Assembly: GCA_964573205.1 (NCBI GenBank)
Contig: CAZNIT010000051.1
Location: 1 to 31,952, forward strand
Length of the DNA stretch: 31,952 bases
Source of the DNA: QNZT01 sp964573205
GTDB lineage: Bacteria; Campylobacterota; Campylobacteria; Campylobacterales; QNZT01
Direction: 5' to 3'
Below are positions 14,959 through 22,182 of this stretch, piece by piece. How positions within the stretch are numbered: the stretch's first letter is position 1; each line of letters opens with the position of its first letter. The position numbers and the translations under genes are program-made. The notes beneath the pieces were generated by a model. That model saw only the letters and a list, made by a program, of their open reading frames with translations. It was not told the origin of the DNA and did no database searches.

Positions 14959-15792
14959 GTGAAATCGTTTTTAATAACGCTTCTTTTATTGTTTGCTCCC
15001 TATTCGTATTCGAAAGAGAGAATAGTGGTTTTATCTCCCGCAATAAACGAGATCGTTTACGCTCTAGGGGCGGGGGATGAGATAGTGGCCAATACCTCTT
15101 ATTCGACATTTCCGAAAGAGTCGGAAAGTAAGCCCAAAGTGGGAGGATATTTTTCGGTCTCGCTTGAGAAGATAATGCTTCAAAAACCGACTCTCGTTTT
15201 GATGCAAAGAAACAACCTTTCGCTGAAACCGAAACTTCAGAAGTTGGGTATAAAAGTAAAACTTATTTCGATATCCACGATGGACGATATAAAAAAAGCC
15301 ATTATGGAGATCTCCGAAATCATCGACAAAACAAACAGAGCGCGGCGGATTATAAAAGAGATCGATTCGGCTTTAAAGAGTTTAAAAGGTATAGTGGAAA
15401 ATAAAAAAATTTTGATCGTATTTGGTAACTGTTTCGATCTATCAGACGAGATATATGTCAGCGGAAATAATTTGTATTTTCAAGATATCGTAAAAGCGTC
15501 CGGAAATAAAAACGCCGTCGCCTCAAATAGCGATAAACAGCCGATACTCTCATACGAAGGCGTAGTTGCGGTAAATGCGGATATAATTTATATTTTAGCG
15601 CATGATTTAAATGATGCGCGCCAAAGAAACCAACTTCTTGAGGTTTGGGGCAAATTGCCCGTAACAGCCGCAAAAAGAGGTACGATTTATATAAACGATA
15701 AAAAATACGCCTCTATGCCGAGTCAAAGGGTTGTTTTGTTTATAGAAGATTTCAAGAGGATTTTGAAAGATGCTGCAAGTCGATTTAGATAG
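14959..15792 (+). CDS. Periplasmic ABC substrate-binding protein, BtuF/FecB type
   Basis: 277-residue cluster A-II binding protein that hands a corrinoid, haem or iron chelate to the permease. The GTG start at 14959 gives a clean signal peptide (SFLITLLLLFAPYSYSKE) and lies four bases after the receptor stop; longer readings run inside the receptor gene. It has RIVVLSPAINEIVYALGAGDE, TSYSTFPKESE, VGGYFSVSLEKIMLQKPTLVL, the helical backbone linker near 105-140 and a C-terminal lobe with IYVSGNNLYFQDIVKASG. These match the BtuF/FhuD-like fold. The 3' end overlaps the ATPase gene by 23 bases. Ligand cannot be read from sequence. Confidence 0.83.
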   Translation: MKSFLITLLLLFAPYSYSKERIVVLSPAINEIVYALGAGDEIVANTSYSTFPKESESKPKVGGYFSVSLEKIMLQKPTLVLMQRNNLSLKPKLQKLGIKVKLISISTMDDIKKAIMEISEIIDKTNRARRIIKEIDSALKSLKGIVENKKILIVFGNCFDLSDEIYVSGNNLYFQDIVKASGNKNAVASNSDKQPILSYEGVVAVNADIIYILAHDLNDARQRNQLLEVWGKLPVTAAKRGTIYINDKKYASMPSQRVVLFIEDFKRILKDAASRFR

Positions 15793-16474
15793 GTTCGCAT
15801 TCGGTGATAAAACGGTTTTGAAAGATATCTCCTTAACTTTGGAAAAAGATCGAAATCTCACTATTATGGGAGCTAACGGATGCGGAAAAAGTACTCTGGC
15901 AAAGATTATGTGTGCACTCTACAAAACGAAAAAGAGCGTTAAAATAGACGGTGAGTATGTCGAGAGAATAAGTGATAAAAAGAGAGCTTTGAAGATAAAC
16001 TATATACCTCCCAAACTTCAGATATATGATAGTTATGTGAGTGTAAAGGAGTATCTGCGTCTTAGCCGTATAAGGGGTGAGATAGAATCGGCGTTGACCG
16101 TAAGCGGATTATATGAGAAACAAGATCTTTATTGCAAAGATCTAAGTAGCGGAGAGGCTCAGCTTTTGCTTGTGGCCTCGGCTCTATGTCATGGCGGAGA
16201 GATTACCGTATTTGACGAGCCGGTTAGCAATCTCGATCCCAAGAAAGTAAAAACCGTTTTCGACATTTTAAAAGGCGATATGCTTTTACAAAAGATAGTA
16301 ATAACTCACAATTTGCAGTTTGCTTATAAGTTGGGATATCCTATTTTCTTCATGCAAAAAAGCGGGGCGAGATTGTATGATGATTGCGACGAGTTTTTCG
16401 ACAAAGAGAATCTTTTTCGGCTTTTTGGAGGGAGTGTCGTAAAAAGGGATGATATCGTGGTGATAGAGCTTTGA
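15770..16474 (+). CDS. ABC transporter ATPase, BtuD/FecE type
   Basis: 234-residue cytoplasmic ATPase. Walker A GANGCGKST at 34-42, Q-loop region near YIPPKLQIYDSYVSVKEYL (78-96), signature LSSGEAQ at 125-131, Walker B ITVFDEP at 145-151, D-loop SNLD at 153-156 and H-loop His180. The signature reads LSSGE rather than LSGGQ, as in several FecE/BtuD relatives. Starts within the last 23 bases of the binding-protein gene and overlaps the permease gene by four bases, so all three are translationally linked. Shorter than typical FecE (about 255). Confidence 0.9.
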   Translation: MLQVDLDRFAFGDKTVLKDISLTLEKDRNLTIMGANGCGKSTLAKIMCALYKTKKSVKIDGEYVERISDKKRALKINYIPPKLQIYDSYVSVKEYLRLSRIRGEIESALTVSGLYEKQDLYCKDLSSGEAQLLLVASALCHGGEITVFDEPVSNLDPKKVKTVFDILKGDMLLQKIVITHNLQFAYKLGYPIFFMQKSGARLYDDCDEFFDKENLFRLFGGSVVKRDDIVVIEL

Positions 16475-17430
16475 AGTATTTTTGGATTTTTTTGGTTTTT
16501 TCGTTGATAATCGTATCCACTTTTTTCGGTAAGGTCTCTTTGGATATCGGAAAGATCTTCGACTCTTCGTCAGTCGATTTTCATATATTGACACAGGTGC
16601 GGTTTCCTCGAGTTCTGCTTGCTTTTTTAAGCGGAGGAGTACTCTCTCTTAGCGGTTTGTTGTTTCAAAACATATTTAGAAACGATTTGACCACTCCTTT
16701 TACGCTAGGTATCTCCGGAGGCGCGACGCTCGGGGCTTCTTCGGTTATTTTGGCGGGATTTGGATCGAGCGGGTTTTTAGGTATTTCGTATATTACGATC
16801 TTCTCGTTCGTAGGAGCGCTTTTTACTCTTTTTTTGATCTATTTCATATCGAAAAGATTGGGTGATATATCGACGACCAGACTTGTACTGGTGGGTATAG
16901 CTCTCTCTTTTTTGTATTCATCTTTTTTGCTCATATTTTACTATTTGAGTAGTTTTGAACAGAGTTATCAGATTTTGCGATATACGATGGGATCGCTTTT
17001 GACGGTCGGGTATCGGGATCTATTTATCGTCTTTACGGGTGCCGTTTTACTTTTGGTCGTTTCGTTTTACTTTCGCCGAACTTTAAAATATATATCCGTT
17101 TCATACGATTTCGCCTTTTTAAAAGGTATAGACGTGGAAAAAAAGATAATGACTTTGTTTATAGTTATCTCCTTTAGCGTCGGACTTTTGGTGAGCGTAA
17201 CCGGACCGATCGGTTTCATAGGGTTGATAGTGCCTCATATGGTTAAGAGAGTATTGAGAAGGAGTATAGACGAACTTTTAACGCTAACGTTCGTAAGCGG
17301 CGGGATATTTTTACTGCTTTGCGATACCGTCGCTAGAGTCTTACCGTCGATTTCGGAGATTCCGGTCGGAATCATAACCTCTTTGATCGGAGGGAGTCTG
17401 TTCATCTATATACTGCTTAAAAAGAGATGA
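16471..17430 (+). CDS. ABC transporter permease, BtuC/FecCD family
   Basis: 319-residue inner-membrane permease with about nine to ten hydrophobic segments. Family marks: QVRFPRVLLAFLSGGVLSLSG, NDLTTPFTLGISGGATLGAS near 71-90, LVLVGIALS, the coupling-helix region GPIGFIGLIVPHMVKR at about 244-259, and a C-terminal EIPVGIITSLIGGSLFIYIL. The start is a TTG whose bases overlap the ATPase stop as TTGA; no better start is nearby. It is the last gene of the importer operon. Confidence 0.9.
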   Translation: MKYFWIFLVFSLIIVSTFFGKVSLDIGKIFDSSSVDFHILTQVRFPRVLLAFLSGGVLSLSGLLFQNIFRNDLTTPFTLGISGGATLGASSVILAGFGSSGFLGISYITIFSFVGALFTLFLIYFISKRLGDISTTRLVLVGIALSFLYSSFLLIFYYLSSFEQSYQILRYTMGSLLTVGYRDLFIVFTGAVLLLVVSFYFRRTLKYISVSYDFAFLKGIDVEKKIMTLFIVISFSVGLLVSVTGPIGFIGLIVPHMVKRVLRRSIDELLTLTFVSGGIFLLLCDTVARVLPSISEIPVGIITSLIGGSLFIYILLKKR

Positions 17431-17516
17431 TTTTGCGTGATTTGCAAATATAAAATCGCATCGATTGAAACAGCTGTATTATTAGCATAGTTTCTTGCAT
17501 ATATTTATTTATTTTA

Positions 17517-17539
17517 TTGGTAAAAAATAAATTTACCAA
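17517..17539. repeat. Palindromic inverted repeat upstream of the Cys-rich gene
   Basis: TTGGTAAA (17517-17524) and TTTACCAA (17532-17539) form an 8-bp inverted repeat around a 7-base AT loop, about 95 bases before the ATG at 17634. Too AT-rich and without a T-run for a terminator of the permease gene; a repressor operator is possible. The rest of 17431-17633 is AT-rich with nothing else recognisable. Confidence 0.4.
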
Positions 17540-17601
17540 ATACGCTTAAGTAGGTTGATTATGTAAAATAATTATTACTTTCTTTACTGTTTTGTTGTTA
17601 T

Positions 17602-17607
17602 GATAAT
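17602..17607 (+). promoter_or_regulatory. Possible -10 box of the Cys-rich gene
   Basis: GATAAT, 26 bases before the ATG and just upstream of a strong AAGGAGG site (17622-17628). The surrounding GTTATGATAATGAC is a degenerate dyad faintly like a Fur site, too weak to call. No clear -35. Confidence 0.35.
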
Positions 17608-17633
17608 GACATAGGTTTTTTAAGGAGGTAAAA

Positions 17634-17897
17634 ATGAAAAATCTAAAAACCGTTCTGGTCTCAATAGCTTTGCTAGTCGGTGTGAGTGCGAGTGCCGACT
17701 GCTGTACGACAAATTGTTGCAATGTCACCAAGTGTGTCAAAACTATCACCAAATGCGTTCCATATCAGTCATGTAAAACCGTATGCGAACCGGTATATGA
17801 CGCTTGCGGAAATATTGTCTGCTACAAAAGTGTCAAGAAGTGCACGACAAAATATAAAAAAGTAACCGTGAAAAAAACGGTTTGTTGTTGTAATTGA
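17634..17897 (+). CDS. Exported 87-residue protein with 14 cysteines
   Basis: Sec signal peptide MKNLKTVLVSIALLVGVSAS with probable cleavage after ASA (residue 21). The mature part of about 66 residues holds 14 Cys (23, 24, 28, 29, 34, 41, 47, 51, 58, 63, 70, 84, 85, 86), over a fifth of the chain. It also has many Lys, Thr and Val (for example TKCVKTITKC, SVKKCTTKYKKVTVKKT) and a CCCN end. Single-gene unit with its own strong ribosome site. I recognise no family. The cysteines could form disulphides for a surface or filament-coating protein, or bind metals in the periplasm; its position after a metal/corrinoid-type importer is only suggestive. Confidence 0.8.
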   Translation: MKNLKTVLVSIALLVGVSASADCCTTNCCNVTKCVKTITKCVPYQSCKTVCEPVYDACGNIVCYKSVKKCTTKYKKVTVKKTVCCCN

Positions 17898-17904
17898 CGG
17901 ATAA

Positions 17905-17950
17905 CCGCCGCATCGCGATCTTTTTTTAAAGAAGCGATTTATCGCGGCGG
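17905..17950 (+). terminator. Bulged hairpin after the Cys-rich gene
   Basis: CCGCCGC (17905-17911) pairs with GCGGCGG (17944-17950), and ATCGC (17912-17916) with GCGAT (17934-17938), leaving a five-base bulge on the right. A TTTTTTT run lies inside the loop, not after the stem, so termination is plausible but not classic. Starts eight bases after the stop codon. Confidence 0.4.
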
Positions 17951-18022
17951 ATATATCTATATCTAGCGGTAAATCTCCTTCTTTCACATAAAATATATCT
18001 TTCGTAATCCATATGTTATCAG

Positions 18023-18050
18023 TTTCAAATCACTCTAATTTCGATACAAT
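18023..18050 (+). promoter_or_regulatory. Possible promoter for the DUF389 gene
   Basis: TTTCAA (18023-18028), 16-base spacer, TACAAT (18045-18050), 24 bases before the ATG, with AAAAGGA as ribosome site. Moderate match to sigma-70 only. Confidence 0.4.
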
Positions 18051-18074
18051 TATCCAAATCATAAAAGGAACGAT

Positions 18075-19994
18075 ATGCCTAAAAACTATCTTGTATACGG
18101 TTGTGATTTCGAAGAAGATATAAACATACATTTTAGACATTCCGAGTTTGCCGTGAATCTCGTTTTTATGAACATAAACGATTTCCTACAAAGCAAGGAA
18201 GCGACGCAAAACGATAAAGTAATCGTTTACGGAACGAAGAATGAGATAAAGAGAATCTTCGAGGAGTCGTTTATTTACGGGTTTAGTATAGCTCTTATAG
18301 CTAGAGCCGAACAAGAGTTTTTGAGGCAGACGTTCGAGATACCTAAAGATCCGGTAAAAGCTTTGAAAGTTGCTCTAAGAGGGGAGGTGAAACCTGTCGA
18401 TCTTATCTACTGTCAGGATGAGATAGTTTTATGGGGCGCTTTGATAGGTGAAGCGCCGCCTCACGGTAGTATAAGTACGACGATGTTAAAAGAGGGCGGA
18501 TCCAATAAACTCAAAGCTCTTTTTCAGGGCTTTAAAAAGATCATAAGACTTAAAAAGTCTCATGTAACGATAAAGACATACAAAGAACAAGAGATAAATA
18601 CCGCGGTTACCGGTATAGTTATATTAGAACATGACGATCACTCCTGCGCGTCGAACTTAATAGAGGAGTTTATGTCCGTTAGTAACGGTAAAGTGGTCGC
18701 CCTTTTGATATCTCCTTCTTCGGTCGTAGAGTATTTGGAGTATCTGTACAAAGCTATCTTCAAACGTACGAAAAATCTTCCCAAAGCTGCTGGGGTAGTT
18801 TTGAGCGAAAGACTCGAGATCGAGTGCAAACCTCCCCTTCCCGTACAGATAGATGCCGAAGTTTGCGGAGAGACTCCCGTAGTTTTTGACGTGCATAAAA
18901 AGGCCGTTAAACTTTGTGCGAGCGAAGAGTTCTGGGAGAAGGAAAATTTTCGCCAAAGTGATGAAAAAGAGGTCGTGAAGTTAGGATCTCTTCCCGTTAG
19001 TAAAGATGCTTTGGAGTATTCTAAAAATACGCATATACCTCTTTTCACTCATGCCGACAATAAACAGTACCAAGAACTTTTCAGTGCTCTGAGAGAGGAG
19101 GCGAGGGCAAATTCCACTTTTATCACTCTTATGATATTAAGTACGATTTTGGCTACTGTAGGACTCTTTTTAAACTCCGCTTCCGTCATTATCGGTGCGA
19201 TGCTTCTGGCTCCTTTGATGCAGCCGATAGTTTCGTTTTCGATGGGACTTTTGCGGTTTGATATGGATCTGTTTGTTCATGGTCTAAAAAGTGTTATTAC
19301 GGGAATTGCTTTGGTTCTTGGAGCATCTTCGGTTTTGGCTCTGCTTTTACCTTTTGAAAATATTACACCCGAGATTGCAGGGCGTCTTCATCCATCTTTA
19401 CTTGATTTGATCGTAGCTATCGTTTCGGGGATAGCGGCGGCTTATGCAAAGAATAATCAAAAGATAGTCGGTTCGCTTGCCGGCGTTTCTATCGCCGTGG
19501 CGTTAGTTCCACCGCTCTCTACCGCCGGTATAGGTATGGGATGGGGTGACTGGTCTATATTTATGAATGCTTTTTTACTATTTTTAACCAACTTCGCGGG
19601 CATAGCTTTTGCGGCGGCTCTTACATTTATGGTACTAGGTTTTTCGCCGGTAAAAAGAGCTAAAAACGGACTTTTGATATCCCTTGGAATCGTTATGCTT
19701 ATCTCTATACCGCTATATTTTTCGTTCTCTATGATGGTGAAAGATGCGAGAATAAAAGAGGCGTTGGAAAAAAATAGTTTCGTTATAAACGGTAAAAAAG
19801 TGATTCTCGAAAAGATTTATATCTCTCATAACAGAGAGAACAAAAAGATATTTATTCGTTGCGATCTTATAAGCGAGGCTCATTTTGATAAAACCGAAAG
19901 AGCGCTATTAAAAACGAAGATTCTTCAAAAAATCAAGCCGTTTGCGGAAGATAAGAGGGTGGAGCTTGAGACTTTAGAGAGACTTCGCTATTAG
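18075..19994 (+). CDS. DUF389/TIGR00341 membrane protein with N-terminal degenerate lipid-kinase-like domain
   Basis: 639 residues in three parts. Residues about 46-285 follow the layout of the diacylglycerol-kinase/YegS family: a VIVYGTKNEIKRIFEES stretch where GGDGTxNE should be, IALIARAEQEFL where GTGNDFA should be, EIPKDPVKALKVALRGEVKPVDL closely matching that family's next helix and strand, and a closing PLPVQIDAEVCGETPVVFDVHKKAVKL like its C-terminal lobe. Because the GGDG and GTGND motifs are gone, catalysis is unlikely. Residues about 330-560 are the DUF389 membrane core (ARANSTFITLMILSTILATVG, ASVIIGAMLLAPLMQPIVS, VALVPPLSTAGIGMG). Residues 570-639 are a soluble tail. Function of DUF389 is unknown; a lipid- or nucleotide-sensing N-domain is inference. 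The end overlaps the convergent GAPDH gene by 21 bases. Confidence 0.82.
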   Translation: MPKNYLVYGCDFEEDINIHFRHSEFAVNLVFMNINDFLQSKEATQNDKVIVYGTKNEIKRIFEESFIYGFSIALIARAEQEFLRQTFEIPKDPVKALKVALRGEVKPVDLIYCQDEIVLWGALIGEAPPHGSISTTMLKEGGSNKLKALFQGFKKIIRLKKSHVTIKTYKEQEINTAVTGIVILEHDDHSCASNLIEEFMSVSNGKVVALLISPSSVVEYLEYLYKAIFKRTKNLPKAAGVVLSERLEIECKPPLPVQIDAEVCGETPVVFDVHKKAVKLCASEEFWEKENFRQSDEKEVVKLGSLPVSKDALEYSKNTHIPLFTHADNKQYQELFSALREEARANSTFITLMILSTILATVGLFLNSASVIIGAMLLAPLMQPIVSFSMGLLRFDMDLFVHGLKSVITGIALVLGASSVLALLLPFENITPEIAGRLHPSLLDLIVAIVSGIAAAYAKNNQKIVGSLAGVSIAVALVPPLSTAGIGMGWGDWSIFMNAFLLFLTNFAGIAFAAALTFMVLGFSPVKRAKNGLLISLGIVMLISIPLYFSFSMMVKDARIKEALEKNSFVINGKKVILEKIYISHNRENKKIFIRCDLISEAHFDKTERALLKTKILQKIKPFAEDKRVELETLERLRY

Positions 19995-20939
19995 TAGCGA
20001 GAGTTCGCTAAGTCTGGCGGCGTAAGCGTATTCGTTGTCTTGCCAAGCTCCGATTTTTACAAGATTCTTTTTGATTTGTGTCGTATATGCCATATCAATC
20101 ACGCAACTGTGCGTATTTTTGATAAAATCGCTGCTGACACACGGTTTGTCGGTGATGTCAAGATAGTTGGATTTAGCGTTTTTAAATATTTCGTATAGAC
20201 TTTTATAGCTTGAGTCTTTTTCTAAAAAAAGAGTCAAGTCGTAAAAAGTGCAAGATGCAAGAGGTACCCGTACGCTTATTGCGGTGGTTTTTCCCTTTAG
20301 CTCCCTTAAGATATTTTCGACCGCTTTACTTGCCGAACTTTGAAGGGGAAGAACGTTCATACTCGCGGATCTGGCTCTTCTTAGGTCGTTTGAGGAGTGT
20401 TTTAGATCGAGTAGATTTTGATCGGCGGTATAACTGTGAATCATACTAAATTGTGCGGATTTTATGCCGTATCTTTTTTGTAGCGGAGCCAATGCGGTGA
20501 CTATGGCGTTCGCTGAACAACTTGATGCGGAGATTATCGTTTCACCGTCGTACAGATGTTCGTTTATTCCCATTATAAAGGTTTTGGTGTTATCTTTGCA
20601 AGGGGCTGAGACGATGACTCTTTTAACTCCCTTTTCCAAAAAAATTTCATTGCTTTTTTTGCTTAGATATACTCCGCTGCATTGTAGAAGTATATCTATC
20701 TCAAGTTCTTCTATTTTGAGATTTTTCGGATTTTGTTCCTTGAAAAAGAGGGTATTTTTTAAAATATCTCGATCAAATTCTTTGTAGATCGTATCGTACC
20801 GAAAAAGATGGAGCATTTGCTCTTTATCGTATAGGTCGTTTATTCCGACTATTTCGACATCGGGTTCCTGACTTAATATTTTTGCGCTTACTCTGCCTAT
20901 GCGGCCGAAGCCGTTTATGAAAACTCTGATCTTTTTCAA
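19974..20939 (-). CDS. Divergent glyceraldehyde-3-phosphate dehydrogenase paralogue
   Basis: 321 residues with the GAPDH layout: NAD fold NGFGRIGR at 9-16, IND at 33-35, catalytic Cys141 in SASSCSANA, His168 in MIHSYTADQ, DLRRARSASMNVLP at 185-198, and C-terminal WQDNEYAYAARL. Catalytic Cys and His are kept, but normally near-invariant stretches differ: SSCSAN for SCTTN, LQSSASKAV for TSTGAAKAV, EYAYAARL for EWGYSNR. It is therefore probably an active but specialised dehydrogenase (erythrose-4-phosphate dehydrogenase or another aldehyde phosphate) or a second GAPDH, and the main glycolytic copy may be elsewhere. It is translationally coupled to the SDR gene upstream (ATGA) and not placed with pgk or tpi. 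Confidence 0.8.
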   Translation of the reverse strand: MKKIRVFINGFGRIGRVSAKILSQEPDVEIVGINDLYDKEQMLHLFRYDTIYKEFDRDILKNTLFFKEQNPKNLKIEELEIDILLQCSGVYLSKKSNEIFLEKGVKRVIVSAPCKDNTKTFIMGINEHLYDGETIISASSCSANAIVTALAPLQKRYGIKSAQFSMIHSYTADQNLLDLKHSSNDLRRARSASMNVLPLQSSASKAVENILRELKGKTTAISVRVPLASCTFYDLTLFLEKDSSYKSLYEIFKNAKSNYLDITDKPCVSSDFIKNTHSCVIDMAYTTQIKKNLVKIGAWQDNEYAYAARLSELSLLIAKSL

Positions 20940-21634
20940 TGTCTTTTGATCTTTTGAAGTTTGAAAAGTTGCGGTTGCAGAGTGATATCCGTCATAACGG
21001 TTCCCTCTCGAGAGGTCAGAACATGTTTGATGATATCGGCTATGTCGTTAGGATCGATATAACTCAACGGATCTGATGTCGGTTTGAAGTGTAGATCGTC
21101 GAAAAAAGCGGTATCGGTTATGTCGGGTGCGATATTTATGACTTTGAGCGAACTTTTTCTAGCCTCTTTGAAAAGTGATGCGCTGAAGTGGCTGACTCCG
21201 GCTTTGGAAGCGGCGTATGCCGCTCCGAAAACGGCCGGTTCTTTCGCGCAGATAGAGCTTATATTGAAAATATATCCGCCGTTTTTTTTAAGCGTACGAA
21301 GAAATATCTTCGTCAAAATTAAAACGCTGCTCAAGTTTAAAAAGATCATCTTTTCGATTTTTTTTAGACTCAACTCTTCATGCGGAGCGAAATAACCGAC
21401 TCCGGCCGCATTGACAAGAGTGTGAATTTCGGTTTTACCGATCTCTTTTTCAAGTTTTTCAAGCTCTTTCATATTCGACAAATCACAAATATAGGGCGTG
21501 AAATTTTTCTCTTTTATCGTTTTGTCGTCAACGGTTTTCGAGATACCTATGACCTTGTAATCCATACTAAGGAGCTTTTTTGCACAGCTAAGACCTATAC
21601 CGCTTGAGCAGCCCGTAACGATCGCACTTTTCAA
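20936..21634 (-). CDS. Short-chain dehydrogenase/reductase (SDR)
   Basis: 232-residue classical SDR. Nucleotide motif TGCSSGIG at 7-14, NAAG at 75-78, Ser126/Ser127 in FNISSI, and catalytic Tyr140 and Lys144 in AAYAASKAG. The tail IAPDITDTAFFDDL fits the usual PGxxxT region. The Ser-rich cofactor loop (GISKTVDDK near residue 30) does not settle NAD versus NADP. TTG start at 21634 with GGA seven bases upstream; an extended -10 is just ahead. First gene of a two-gene operon with the GAPDH paralogue. Substrate unknown. Confidence 0.87.
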   Translation of the reverse strand: MKSAIVTGCSSGIGLSCAKKLLSMDYKVIGISKTVDDKTIKEKNFTPYICDLSNMKELEKLEKEIGKTEIHTLVNAAGVGYFAPHEELSLKKIEKMIFLNLSSVLILTKIFLRTLKKNGGYIFNISSICAKEPAVFGAAYAASKAGVSHFSASLFKEARKSSLKVINIAPDITDTAFFDDLHFKPTSDPLSYIDPNDIADIIKHVLTSREGTVMTDITLQPQLFKLQKIKRH

Positions 21635-21662
21635 CTTTTATCCAACCTGATATTTTTGAGCT

Positions 21663-21671
21663 AGTATAGCA
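21663..21671 (-). promoter_or_regulatory. Extended -10 promoter of the SDR-GAPDH operon
   Basis: On the minus strand TGCTATACT fits TGn plus TATAAT with one mismatch, 28 bases before the TTG start. No clear -35. Confidence 0.45.
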
Positions 21672-21693
21672 TAAAAAAGTTAGAGCATGGATT

Positions 21694-22065
21694 TTAAAGA
21701 CCGAAAAAATTGTGGATATAAGCTCTCTCTTTTTCATTTTGTAAAGTTATGGTCGCGACGGTTTTATTCGTATCGTCGACGATTATCAAAGTGTTCTCTT
21801 TTAATCGCAAATGTTTTTTACCCCATGCTTTTTCAAGATTGTCCAATACATGATAGACCTCCATATTAGAGGGTTCGATCTTTTCGTCGGTTATCGTATC
21901 TCTAATAAAAAGTCCGCTCATTTTTTTCTCTATTTTGTAGGGAATGTACGGCTGTAGAAGATGATAGACTCTTTTATCGCGGCTTTGGGGTTGACTTTGC
22001 ATAAAAGCTACGATCGCCAAAAACAAAAATGCGGTTGCAAGCGCAATACCCAGATATTTACTCAA
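21694..22065 (-). CDS. Membrane-anchored hypothetical protein
   Basis: 123 residues with one N-terminal hydrophobic anchor (about 5-22, GIALATAFLFLAIVAF) and a mostly beta-looking domain outside: YHLLQPYIPYKIEK, EKIEPSNMEVYHVLDNLEKAWGKKHLRL, NTLIIVDDTNKTVATITL. No known motif or cysteine. TTG start at 22065 is backed by AAGGAG five bases upstream. It stands alone, divergent from the siroheme decarboxylase gene and upstream of the SDR operon on the same strand. Family not recognised; probably a periplasmic-facing conserved protein. Confidence 0.72.
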   Translation of the reverse strand: MSKYLGIALATAFLFLAIVAFMQSQPQSRDKRVYHLLQPYIPYKIEKKMSGLFIRDTITDEKIEPSNMEVYHVLDNLEKAWGKKHLRLKENTLIIVDDTNKTVATITLQNEKERAYIHNFFGL

Positions 22066-22147
22066 TGTTTCTCCTTTTTGGCTACTTTATCAGATTTGAG
22101 ATAAATTTGAATTGATACAGGTCAAAAAAAGGGGGAAATTGTTAAAG

Positions 22148-22153
22148 TATAAT
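22148..22153 (+). promoter_or_regulatory. -10 box for the AhbAB-type gene
   Basis: Perfect TATAAT 29 bases before the ATG at 22183, with AAAGGG as ribosome site. No good -35. Confidence 0.45.
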
Positions 22154-22182
22154 TTTATCATTTAATTTTTAAAGGGTTATAT

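Noticed and set aside
17594..17612. Fur box before the Cys-rich gene
   Set aside because: GTTATGATAATGAC has partial dyad symmetry (10 of 14) but does not match the 19-bp Fur pattern well enough.
19985..20000. TCGCTA/TAGCGA hairpin at the convergent end of the DUF389 and GAPDH genes as terminator
   Set aside because: Only six base pairs, a four-base loop and no T-run; it lies in overlapping coding sequence.
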